Part shown: piece after piece, positions 39,904 through 50,700 of the stretch
How the letters are laid out: each line of letters starts with the position of its first letter
Position numbering within the stretch: position 1 is the stretch's first letter
DNA from: JBEVJC01 sp040510375
GTDB lineage: Bacteria > Bacteroidota > Bacteroidia > Chitinophagales > Chitinophagaceae
Assembly (NCBI GenBank): GCA_040510375.1
Contig: JBEVJC010000005.1
Span: 1 to 61,857, forward strand
DNA length: 61,857 nt
Direction of reading: 5' to 3'
Program-made: the position numbers and the translations under genes
The notes under the pieces: generated by a model
What the model was told of the DNA's origin: nothing
What the model saw: the letters and a program-made list of their open reading frames with translations, nothing else
The model's database searches: none

Positions 39904-40842
39904 ATGAAAATCATAGCACTCCAGGCTCCAGGTGGGGTAGATCAGCTTATTTATCAGGAACTGGCCCTGCCAGTGCCCAACAACGAGGAGGTATTGATTG
40001 AAGTCAGGGCAATCAGCATAAACCCGGTTGATATAAAAACGCGGATGGGGAAAGGATTTTACAGCCGACTGAAAGATGAGCATCCGATGATAATTGGATG
40101 GGATATTTCAGGGGTTGTTTCGGAAACCAGGTCGCCATTATTTAAAAAAGGGGATGCGGTTTTTGGAATGGTAAATTTTCCGGGACACGGAAGGGCGTAT
40201 GCAGAATATGTAGCTGCACCCGCCGCGCATCTTGCACTCAAACCTGCTGATATCTCATTCGAAGAGGCTGCAGCAGCAACACTTGCAGCACTTACTGCCT
40301 GGCAGGTATTGGTTGATCATGCAGGTATCAAGGCCGGGAACCGCGTTCTAATTCACGCCGCAGCTGGCGGGGTAGGTCACTATGCAGTGCAGATAGCGAA
40401 GGCACTGGGTGCCCATGTTACGGGAATAGCCAGCGCCGCGAACAGGGATTTTGTGCTCGGTCTCGGAGCGGATGAATATTTTGATTATGCAACTGGTCCG
40501 TTTGAATCCGGGGTACATGATATCGACATGGCGTTCGATGCGGTAGGGGGTGATACAGGACTCCGCACATTACCTGTACTCAAAAAGGGCGGATTACTTA
40601 TCGGAATTGCAGGAGGTATAGATGATAACGTTAAAGAGAAGGCAAAGGAACTGGGGGTAACCGCAATCAGTACACTGGTTCAATCCAGCGGAGCCGATAT
40701 GAATAAAATCGCTGAACTGCTGAAGAATAAAAAAATGCATTCAACGGTATCGTCAGTATTCCCGTTTTCGGCAATGGCTGATGCACATAAACAGATTGAG
40801 ACGGGCAGGACAAGAGGAAAAATTATTGTGACAATGGATTAA
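39904..40842 (+). CDS. NADP-dependent zinc-free MDR oxidoreductase (quinone-oxidoreductase-like)
   Basis: A 312-aa medium-chain dehydrogenase/reductase. The N-terminal GroES-like domain (about 1-120) includes AISINPVDIKTRMG and WDISGVV. The nucleotide-binding motif is HAAAGGVGHYAVQIAKALGA (about 157-176). No zinc-binding Cys/His set is present, as in quinone oxidoreductases. It probably reduces quinones or alpha,beta-unsaturated ketones with NADPH. It ends the rightward accessory cluster and is closed by a strong bidirectional terminator. Confidence 0.92.
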   Translation: MKIIALQAPGGVDQLIYQELALPVPNNEEVLIEVRAISINPVDIKTRMGKGFYSRLKDEHPMIIGWDISGVVSETRSPLFKKGDAVFGMVNFPGHGRAYAEYVAAPAAHLALKPADISFEEAAAATLAALTAWQVLVDHAGIKAGNRVLIHAAAGGVGHYAVQIAKALGAHVTGIASAANRDFVLGLGADEYFDYATGPFESGVHDIDMAFDAVGGDTGLRTLPVLKKGGLLIGIAGGIDDNVKEKAKELGVTAISTLVQSSGADMNKIAELLKNKKMHSTVSSVFPFSAMADAHKQIETGRTRGKIIVTMD

Positions 40843-40871
40843 GCCCGAAACCGGAATACCGGTGACTCAAA

Positions 40872-40914
40872 ACAAAAAGCCATCCTGCTGCAGCGGGATG
40901 GCTTTTTGTTTAAG
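40872..40914. terminator. Bidirectional terminator between convergent genes
   Basis: A perfect 14-bp stem, ACAAAAAGCCATCC (40872-40885) with GGATGGCTTTTTGT (40896-40909), is flanked by A- and T-rich sequence on either side, so it can serve both converging transcripts. Confidence 0.9.
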
Positions 40915-40928
40915 ACGTCTTATAGAAA

Positions 40929-43649
40929 TTATCGGGTAGTAGTAGCGAGTGATGACTGGATGATCTTGAATTCCACCCTGCGATTCATCCACCTTCCCTG
41001 GGGATTATCCTTTCCCTCTACCAGTTCGGCTTCCAGCGGGCAACATTCGCCTAGTGCTTTTCCACTCAGCCTGCTGCTGCTGATGCCTTTACTGCCAAGA
41101 TAGCTGATTACTGCATCAAGTCGTTCCTGCGCAAGACGCAGGTTGTAACTATTACTTCCTTTGCCATCCGTATACGCACTCATCTCTACACGCATCGAAG
41201 CTTCTGCTTTCATCATGTCCGCTAACCTGTCGAGGTTATCATAATATTCCTGGTCAACTTCAGCTATATCAAAATTAAACCGCACCACCGGATGGAACAA
41301 TCCTTTCCTGCTTCGGTTTAAGTCGGCAATATTCTTAAAATTATTCCCTGTTCCCTGGTTGTTCCCGTTGCCACCCGTATGGGCAAACGAACCGGGCGAC
41401 TCCGGCGTATTTCCGGTTTCATCCTGCCGGATGGCACGGACGATCCTGAACTCTACGCGGCGGTTGAGACTCCTTCCCGTTGCATAGTCGGAACCATTGA
41501 TGGTTTCCCTGACCATTGGCATACGTTCCCCATGTGCCGCAGTTGTCAGCCTTTCACGACCGATGCCCTGCGCAACCAGGTAGGTGATACATGACGCGAG
41601 ACGTTCATCGGAAAGACGCATATTGTATGCATCGGACCCGAACGCATCTGTGTGCCCGTCAAGATCAACAATTATGGAAGGATGCTGTTTCATATATATC
41701 ACCAGGGAATCTAAATTCGAATAATACATTTTTTTTATTTCGGATCTGTCGAAGTCAAACCTTGCTATAAAAAGGTTTTCCTTCATAAATCCGGGAGGAC
41801 TTCCCACATCCGGATCAAATATCTTGTCCGGTGGTTCCTTATCCCGTTGTTCCGGTGAGTCCGGTTCGGGATGAAGATCCGGTGGTTCCTTTTCCCGGTA
41901 TTCTGAACTATCCTGTAGTGTTTGGATATCGGGAGGATCCGTTTTGGGTTTCCCTACATCCGGATCATAAACCGTGATAGGAGTGAGCCTGATTGTATCA
42001 TTACTGATACTGTCGCGACCTGTCCTGATCCTCACACTGAAACCAGTGCTGTCCGGATCATAACGGTCTTTGAAAGTAACCAGGTTATAAGATGGCATGT
42101 TACTTAATTCGAAGCTGTACCTGCCGAGACTATCCGTTTCGCGACTCATGATTGTTTTGCCGCTGCCGGCCGGATCCTGGATATACAGGTAAGCGCCTTC
42201 CAGCGGCTCACCGGTTTCCTTGTCCACCACCGTTCCGGTGATGTACTGGATATTATCCTGTGCAATCCTGAATAACTCGAGGCAACAATCCGATTCACGA
42301 TCGGAACTCAGCCAGCCACTTGCCCAAAGGTTTAATTCATCTGTTCCTACATAATACTGGTCGTCCTTTACTGAATTGATCGGACTGCCCGGGTTAACGG
42401 GATGATTCCATTTGTTCAGTTCAAGATTTCCTTCGGAAGAGAATAGATCAAATCCACCCATACCCACCAGTGAGTTGCTGCTGAATACCAGCTTACCCGA
42501 TCCGGGATGGTACCATGGCGATGATTCATCACCTGGCGTATTGATCATTATACCTAAATTCTGCACGGAGAGGGCTATCTGGCCGGCACCTAATGTTGCC
42601 ACCCAGAGATCATACTTTCCAAATCCACCACTTCGGTTGGAGGAGAAAAGTAAATATTTGCCATCGGCCGTTATGAATGGCTGTGTACTGTTCGATCCTT
42701 CTTCATTTACCAGGGCACTTAGTCTTGCGGGACTGGTCCAGTCGCCTTCCGGCGTTCTTTTCGCTGAGTAAAGGGAAGAGGTTATTATACCATTCTCTTT
42801 TTTCCAACGTGTAAAGAAAAGCTGGTTACCATCACCTGTGAGGGAGGGAAGACCATTGTTATATCCTTCTTCTACGGGCAGTTTCAGCATATTCGCTTTA
42901 TCGCGGATATTGCCGGTACTGTCGAAGGAACGGAATAACTGGGCGGAGAATGTTGGACTACCTGCATTCATCCGGCTGCTGTCGGCATAAACAGAAGTGA
43001 AAAACACTTCACTGTTTCTTGCCAGGGTTGAAAGGGCATAGGCAGAGGTTGTTCCCCTGCTGCTGTCCTTCGTGACTTCAAAATTCCCTTTTTCAGTCCG
43101 GGCCTGGGCCTTTATGAAACGGAGATTTTCCAGTTCACGATCAGCCGCAATTGTCCATTCATCTTTTTCGTCCCTTGATTTTACGAACTCGGTAATGACC
43201 TTGTAGGCATCATCGATTTTTTTGTTCGCCCTCAGTGAAACGCCATACCAGTATTTACTGTCGGGGAACGACATCACCTTAAATGATGCGGCTTCCCTGT
43301 ACCATTTTTCCGCACTGCGGTAGTCATTGTACAACCGGTAACTTTCTGCCAGTTTATATACCACGATCTGTCTCGCCATCTTTTCTTCCGTATCCTGGCT
43401 GCCCCTTTTACGGACACCCAGTGGTGATGTGCGATGTACATTGGTCTTGCCCTCACCGAGATATTTCTCATAGTGCTGGGCAGCCTCGTAGTAATTTTTC
43501 TCTTCAAAAAGTTTCTCGGCCTCCTGGATCAGGCTTGGCTCCTGGTTTTGTGAGTAACATACCGAAACACCCAACATACAGGCTACCAGGCCTGCTGTTT
43601 TGAAAGGGTTGAATCGGCCATAATTCCGATCTGTTGTTAGGTTTTTCAT
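40929..43649 (-). CDS. OmpA-family protein with TPR, PD40 propeller, carboxypeptidase-regulatory and two OmpA domains
   Basis: A 906-aa envelope protein with signal peptide (LVACMLGVSVCYSQ). In order: TPR-like helices (about 38-190; AEKLFEEKNYYEAAQHYEKY), a WD40-like PD40 propeller (about 215-430; repeats such as GKYLLFSSNRSGGFGKYDLW), a carboxypeptidase-regulatory domain (about 470-550; ITGTVVDKETGEPLEGAYLY), a Pro/Asp/Glu-rich linker with repeated KEPPD and DPDVG, then two OmpA peptidoglycan-binding domains (about 645-755 and 790-905; GHTDAFGSDAYNMRLSDER and AYTDGKGSNSYNLRLAQER). The layout resembles PorE-type proteins linked to type IX secretion, but with a second OmpA domain. It is the last gene of an operon with a PorP/SprF protein and a giant adhesin, and probably anchors that machinery to peptidoglycan. 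Confidence 0.9.
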   Translation of the reverse strand: MKNLTTDRNYGRFNPFKTAGLVACMLGVSVCYSQNQEPSLIQEAEKLFEEKNYYEAAQHYEKYLGEGKTNVHRTSPLGVRKRGSQDTEEKMARQIVVYKLAESYRLYNDYRSAEKWYREAASFKVMSFPDSKYWYGVSLRANKKIDDAYKVITEFVKSRDEKDEWTIAADRELENLRFIKAQARTEKGNFEVTKDSSRGTTSAYALSTLARNSEVFFTSVYADSSRMNAGSPTFSAQLFRSFDSTGNIRDKANMLKLPVEEGYNNGLPSLTGDGNQLFFTRWKKENGIITSSLYSAKRTPEGDWTSPARLSALVNEEGSNSTQPFITADGKYLLFSSNRSGGFGKYDLWVATLGAGQIALSVQNLGIMINTPGDESSPWYHPGSGKLVFSSNSLVGMGGFDLFSSEGNLELNKWNHPVNPGSPINSVKDDQYYVGTDELNLWASGWLSSDRESDCCLELFRIAQDNIQYITGTVVDKETGEPLEGAYLYIQDPAGSGKTIMSRETDSLGRYSFELSNMPSYNLVTFKDRYDPDSTGFSVRIRTGRDSISNDTIRLTPITVYDPDVGKPKTDPPDIQTLQDSSEYREKEPPDLHPEPDSPEQRDKEPPDKIFDPDVGSPPGFMKENLFIARFDFDRSEIKKMYYSNLDSLVIYMKQHPSIIVDLDGHTDAFGSDAYNMRLSDERLASCITYLVAQGIGRERLTTAAHGERMPMVRETINGSDYATGRSLNRRVEFRIVRAIRQDETGNTPESPGSFAHTGGNGNNQGTGNNFKNIADLNRSRKGLFHPVVRFNFDIAEVDQEYYDNLDRLADMMKAEASMRVEMSAYTDGKGSNSYNLRLAQERLDAVISYLGSKGISSSRLSGKALGECCPLEAELVEGKDNPQGRWMNRRVEFKIIQSSLATTTR

Positions 43650-43670
43650 AAATTATCAGTTCAGCTTTTC

Positions 43671-44672
43671 TTAAAAACGTGGACAATAAAAAGGTTTGGC
43701 GGAAATATCTGATTTACCTCCCCAGCCAACATATGATAACGATACTTCCATACTGCTCCGGTTGATTGATCCCCTTGTCTTATCTGACGCATTTAAATCG
43801 TAACTCATACCAAGTGTTACCCCTTTATGATAAACACCAAAATAAGGGGAGATAGCATCATCAAACCGGTAGTTTGCACCAAACATCAGGTCGGTATTAC
43901 TGCTTCCGAACATCTGTGCATAGGCGCCTACCATTTTTTCCTGCGCATTGCCCTGCCGCATATACAGCAGGTTGGGGATGAGGTCGAAAGTTTCAGACAG
44001 GTTGATCCTTGCACCAAGGTGCATTGTATAACGGACCGGCATCTCCTTCTTGTCGCCACCATTGAGGAATGGATCGGTAGGCCTGGTAAGGTGAAAAACT
44101 CCCATACCACCGAATACAGCTACTTTGCGACCTGGTGTGCCATCATAATAAGCAATACCCGACCCCACATCCAGGGTAGTGGCAGAGGGCCTGAAAAAAG
44201 ATTCTGAAGTGGCGAGTGTCGGATCAAAACCAAGTCCGGCCACCCACTGATCACCAAAATGTAATTTTTCAATATTGAAACGGCGGTTAATAAATCCTCC
44301 CTGCATGGCCATCACGATCTGGTGATTGCCAAAACGTACCCCGGTATAGGCAACGTTTACATAACCATTTGTATAACTATACGATCCATCTGTCGACGAC
44401 TGGTGCTGGATATTTATTCCAAGATTGATATTTTTATTTGTTGGCGCTTCTGCAGAAAGGCCCTTTGTGGTAAGGGAATTCCCATACTGGCTGCGCCAGA
44501 TCGCTGATACTTTATAGTCGCCCTCGATCAATCCCGTCATCGCCGGATTCAAGGTCATCGGCTGGATGAAATATTGTGAGAAATGGGGATCTACCTGGGC
44601 CCCGGCCCTGAATCCAGGGAGGGTCAGCGCTGTTATCCAGCAGCAGATTCCGATAATTTGATGTTTGCGCAT
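43671..44672 (-). CDS. PorP/SprF-family type IX secretion outer-membrane protein
   Basis: A 333-aa beta-barrel protein with signal peptide (ICCWITALTLPGFRAGAQ). The diagnostic N-terminal pattern is DPHFSQYFIQPMTLNPAMTG, followed by YKVSAIWRSQYGN, as in SprF and PorP. SprF-like proteins are paired with large cell-surface adhesins bearing a type-B C-terminal domain and are needed for their secretion or attachment. Here the adhesin gene is 34 bp upstream and an OmpA-family gene 21 bp downstream, all on one strand, which is the classic three-gene arrangement. Confidence 0.94.
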   Translation of the reverse strand: MRKHQIIGICCWITALTLPGFRAGAQVDPHFSQYFIQPMTLNPAMTGLIEGDYKVSAIWRSQYGNSLTTKGLSAEAPTNKNINLGINIQHQSSTDGSYSYTNGYVNVAYTGVRFGNHQIVMAMQGGFINRRFNIEKLHFGDQWVAGLGFDPTLATSESFFRPSATTLDVGSGIAYYDGTPGRKVAVFGGMGVFHLTRPTDPFLNGGDKKEMPVRYTMHLGARINLSETFDLIPNLLYMRQGNAQEKMVGAYAQMFGSSNTDLMFGANYRFDDAISPYFGVYHKGVTLGMSYDLNASDKTRGSINRSSMEVSLSYVGWGGKSDISAKPFYCPRF

Positions 44673-44706
44673 ACTATTGGTTTTTCAAAAAAATATTCAT
44701 TTCATT

Positions 44707-47700
44707 TTAACGGACCAGGTTCACCAGTCCCTTCTTTGTAACCACCCGGTTATCATAGAATGTCACCTTCACCCCGAATGGATATACACCCACCGGCTGA
44801 ATCACGCCCTTGAACCGGCCATCCCACCCAATACTCCTGTCTTTGGATTCAAACAACAACTCGCCCCACTGGTTAAACACACGCAGTTCAATTGATTTCA
44901 CTGCACTGCCATATACTTTAAACACGTCGTTCTTTCCATCGTTATTTGGCGAGAATGCATTTGGAATATAAAAATCCTTATCACCCGGCTCCAGGTTAAT
45001 TGTAACCTGTGCCGTGTCAATACAACCATCGTCCGACACACCGATTACTGCAAATGTTTCAGCTGTTCCGCCGATATTGATAGTCTGGTTATAACTTGTT
45101 TGTGTACTGAAATATGATGCAGGTGTCCACGCCGTGACGGTGTACACATCATTTGCTGTTGAGAAAAGTGATACCGAACCTCCGGGCATAACCGGATTGG
45201 CGCCTGCCGTTAATGAGATATTGAAGTCGCGGACATTAACCGTGACAGAAGCGGTGGACATACAACCTGCCGCATTGGTGGCTGTTGCCAGGTAGGTGCC
45301 ATTGTTTTGCGGATGGATCACCGCAGTAGCTCCACTTGTTCCCAATGCCGGCCAGTTTATAGTATTACCAGGCGAATTGGCAGTAAGGATTACTTCTTCA
45401 CCGCGACATACCAGGGCAGCACCTGTTACCGTGATAACCGGATTGGTACTAACCAGCACGTTTACCGGAAGAATGGCGCTGATACAGCCTGTCAGGGGAT
45501 TGGTTGCCTGCACATAGTAGGTTCCGCTAACCCCAACAGAAGATGGGTTGGCTAATGGAGTTGTACCCGTTGCATCCGTATAATAAGAATAAACAAGTCC
45601 TGTTGTTGTGGACGATTTCAACGACGCAACTGTCAGGTCGACCGTGTTGGGCAAACAGGCCGGCATTGGATCAGTGATTGTGAATACCGGGATAGCATTG
45701 ATTGTAACATTTGCTGTTGCTGTATTGGTACAGGTTCCGTTAGTGAAATTATAACTCACGGTATAAGTCCCGGGTGTGCTTGCGCCAATATTGATTGTAC
45801 CTGTAAGCGGATCAATGGATAAACCGGTAGTTGATGAATAAGTACCCCCGGTTGTTCCTGTCTGCGTTACTATAAATGTTCCTGTGGAAGTATAACACTG
45901 TGCCGGACCATATGAAATAGTTGCTACTGGGCGCGGGTTAATAACAACATTTACCGGGAGGATCGAAGTTCCGCATCCGGCTACTGAGGTACCGCGGATA
46001 TAGTAAATACCAGACACGGTGATATTGGAAGGATTGGCCAGTACAAGTGTCCCTGCTGCATCGGAATAATAACCAAACACCAGGCTACCGGTACTTCCTG
46101 CGGTTACAGAAGCGGCAGTGAGATCAACACCCGCAGGCTCACAAACAGGAGCGGGGTCGTTAATCACCAGTACAGGTGTTGGTTCAATGGTAATTGATGT
46201 ACTGCTGTTATTGATGCAGGATCCATTGCTGAATGTATAAGTAATGATATAGGTTCCCGGAAGGCTGGTACCAATATTAATCTGACCGGTAGTGCCATTC
46301 AGTGTCAGACCCGGAGTGGAAGCGAAGCTGCCGCCTGTCTGACCCGTTATCACAACATTTACAAGAACCGGATCAGCTTCACAATAAGGGGATCCGGCAT
46401 AACTGATCGTTGCTACCGGCAAAGGATTGATCAGCACATTAACCGGCATCAGAACAGTGAGGCAACCACCTGGGGTCACACCCTGGATATAATAAGTACC
46501 CGATACAGAAATTGCGGAAGGGTTAGCGAGCACAATTGTTCCTGCTGCGTTTGTATAATAACGGAACGTAAGCCCGGTGCTGCTTCCGGCTGTAATGGCA
46601 ACTGCTGTCAGGTCTACGGTTGAAGGTGCGCAGACGGGTGCCGGATCAGTAATCACGAGCGTTGGTACCGGCTCGATAATAACTGTTGCAGTGGCATCAC
46701 TGATACAGGTACCATTGGTGAATGAGTAAGTGACGGTATAAGTTCCAGCGGTGCTGTTGGTCAGGTCTACCTGGCCGGTTGTATTGTTTATTATAAGGCC
46801 CGGACCTGCGCTGAATACTCCGCCAGCCTGTCCGGTAATCACCGGTGTGGCGGTTCCTCCATTGCAGAATGGTGAACCGGGATAGGAGATTGAAGCAACG
46901 GGTAATGGAGCAATCACTACCTGCACCGGCATCGTAACCGAACACCCTGCACTGTTTACGGCGTGGATATAATAGGTTCCCGAAACAGCTATTGCAGTTG
47001 GATTAACCAATACAATTGTTCCCGCTGCATCCCTGAAATAAGTAAGTGTCAGTCCTGTTTCACTACCGGCAGTAACAGCGGGATTGGTGATGTCGACTGT
47101 CATTGGTGCGCAGACCTGTGCGGGATTGGTGATCACCAGCAATGGTTGGGCATTTATTGTGATAGTGGTGGTGCTTACACCAGTGCAGGTTCCATTGGTA
47201 GAAGAATAGGTAACAGTATAAGTCCCTGGCAGACTGCTGCCCAGGTTGACCGCACCCGTTACCGGATCAATTGAAAGTCCCGCGGAACCTGTATATGTGC
47301 CGCCTGCCTGACCGGTACGTACCACATTGGCCGTTCCTGTTGCACAATAAGGGGAACCAGGGTAGGAGATGCTGGCAACAGGCGGTGTATTGAATGTAAC
47401 AGTAACCGGCAGGATAGCCGTCTTGCAACCCGATGCCAGTGTTCCCTGGATATAATATACGCCGGCTACGGAAATAGCGGTCGGGTTAACCAGTACAATT
47501 GTTCCGGCTGCATCGGTGTAATAACTGAAGGTCAGACCTGACTCGCTGCCAGCTGTTACTGCAGGTGCAGTAAGATCAATTGTTGCAGGTGGACAAACAG
47601 GAGCAGGATCGTGAAGTACCAGCAGTGGTATATTAACAATGGTAATGCTGGTGGTCGTTGTATTCGGACAGGTACCGTTAGAAAAAGTATAGGTTATAGT

Positions 47701-50700
47701 ATAGGTGCCTGCATTGCTTGCTGCAAGATCAATTGTTCCGGTTACCGGATCGATAACCAGTCCAGCCCCTGCACTGAATGTGCCTCCGGTCTGCCCGGTA
47801 ATTGTAACATTTGCAGTCCCGATCCGGCAGAATGGTCCACCAGGATAACTGATACCAGCAACAGGTAATGGATTTATAACAACATTCACCGGCTCAACAA
47901 CTGCACACCCGGCGATGGATGTACCCTTGATATAATAAGTACCGGAAACACTGATGGCTGCTGGATTCAGTACTGCATTGGTAGCAGCCGCGTCGGTGAA
48001 ATAAGTATAGGTAAGACCGGTACTGCTGCCTGCTGTTACCGCAGCTGCAGTGATATCAACAGTCTGTGGTGCGCAGACGGGTGCAGGATGATTGATCTGT
48101 ATTACGGGTTGGTTTACCTTAACGCCATTGTAAAGAATAGTGGTGGTTGTATTACTGGCAACAATGATCTCAGTCGACGGACAAGCCACACCTGTTGAAG
48201 AACAGATAGCGCCCGAACGGACAACTCCATTTTCTGTAATGGCAGCACTGTTGCCAACCGGTAATGTAAGCGAAGCTGGTGCCGGCACACGGACTGTAAC
48301 AGTCAGTTCAACAAAATCGCCGATCTGCACACCTTCCCCGGTTAAGAAATTATAGGTTCCTGCGGTAACACCGGTATAACTTGCACCCGCCGGATCATTT
48401 GTGAATACGATTGTTGCAGGATCTGCCACCCATGGTGCGGGCAACGTAAATTTAAACCCGTCTGTAATGCCCGTAGGCAGTGGTCCGAGGTTGACAGATT
48501 TAAAATGATAGGTGGTATACACATCACCTGTAATACAATCCTGAACGGCTTCATCAGCAGAAGAGTGAAGCTCGTAATTATTTGTTTGTACGGGAACTCC
48601 CTTGATTGTTATGATCTGGCTCTGTTGTTTGTCAGAGCTGATAGGTGTTCCGCAGAATGAAGTACCTGAGGAGAGGAAATTGATTGAACTGCCGCTGGCA
48701 AATGAGCAACTGGTTGTTACCCCAAAACGGATGCGAAGTGATTCCTGTGAATAGAGTTCATTTACCTGCGATGCCGGAATGCTAAATAACAGTCCCCCGG
48801 GAACGGAGGTTACATTTACATCTGCCACACTCACATAACCGCCGCTGCCCGCCGGATATTCCACCTGGAATGTGCCGGGCGCGTAATCCACGCCTGCAGC
48901 GGGTCCTACCAGTACTTTCAGATCATGGATCGCCGAGGCGCCGGTATTGCTGCTCTCCACTTCATACGTAAGCACATCGCAGGCATCGGGCAGGGGCGTC
49001 AAAACCGGTTCTGAAATGATATTGGTCTGCAGTGTCGACGAAAGCGGAATTACCTCGAGAGTGAGGGTACTCTTGTGCGTTGCCGCACTCACCGATGACG
49101 GATAGCCGGAATTATTACAATCGTACCAGTAAGCGAGTGTCATATCGTCTTTCTCGCAGGAAGTAAATGTGGCATTGATCCGGTAATAATTACTTGTTTG
49201 GGCCAGTGTTCCCAACTGATATAAACCGGAACCGGAAAGATTCACCGTACTGATCACGTAACCACCAGGTCCGCTCAATCGTTGTACACTGTTGACCGTG
49301 ATGGTACCGGTAGAATTGGTGCGGCCCATCCAGACCCTCAGTGCCTGTGCAACGGAGGAGTTACTTACCTGGATTTCCCAGGAAACATTATTGTCAGTCG
49401 CCGTTGGTGTGGTATTGGCAGTAGTAATAAGGACCTCAGGTATGATGTAGAGAATACTGTCTGCAACATCAATCGAATTACCCGGAAATCCGGTCTGGTA
49501 GCCAGGTGTGGCAATCTGCGACATTAAAAACCTGGCATGTGACTTAGGCACCACGTCGCAGGTTGGCTGGATTATCACCGTGGTCAGCAGTGAATTGCCC
49601 TGGTCGCCTCTTACAAATGTTCCATTGTTGAACAGGGCTTCCAGATCAAATACCAATGGATTGGAACCAGCCGACAGGGGATTGATAGAAACTGTTTTGG
49701 TAGTAACCACACCAATACCGCTGGTATATGAATAGGTAGCAGTGGCAGATACATACTGGCTTCCTGCAGGTATCGTGTATGTTAAATTATTATGGATGGA
49801 AATGGGTCGGTATTCGTTTACAAAGGGTTTGCTTCCGGCATGGTTACCTGCAATGGAGAGGTAATGATCCATTTCAGTAGCCACGGTGCCTGCTCCTACA
49901 AGGGAGTAAGTACGTGTGCCGTTTGTGCCGGCTTCATAACCTACGATATTGATACGACCCGGATAGTTGGCGTTACAGCTGTACTGGTCCGACAGGGAAA
50001 GTGGATCTGCCACATCACTGATAAAGAAATGGTTTCTTATTTCAACGGGCACCTGTATGGAGCCGGGATTACCGGTCACTTTGAAATCGATGGTAACGGT
50101 CACTGAATCTCCATCTGCAAATTCCGTATAACCGGCAGGCAATGGTGAAACACTGTTTAATGCTGTTATACTGAAATCTACTTTATGGTAAGTTCCAACA
50201 CTGTTTACCGGAAGTCCGGTAACTGTATAAAAGGGGAGGGAGCTACCTGAAACATATAATGCAACCGTGGCAGTTTGTGCAGTCATTAAACCGGATCCGG
50301 TAATAAAGCTGTCGATGGCATAACCATGTGTGAATGCAACGGGTGAACCCGGTCCTCTGCTTATACGTCCGGCAAAACTTGTCCTGACAGTATCACCCGG
50401 CATTGCCAGGTCGGTCCGCACTTTTGTTGGATCGGGTACACCGGTAGCATCAGGTATACCGTTATTATCATTATCTGCCAGTCCGAAGTTGGTACGATTG
50501 GTCAGGAACGAAGAAAAATTTAGTCCACCTGATGTTCCGCATGCAACGGGGCAAACAAAATTCAATACCCCTGTATTACTCAGGATCCATTCCTCTTCTG
50601 TACAGGCCGGTGTCATCCGGAGATAGGCATCAAGCGTTACTGTATTTCCGTTTGAAGGCAGCAGGCAGTCCAGCAGTAAGTTCCCGAACCGTAACGATGC

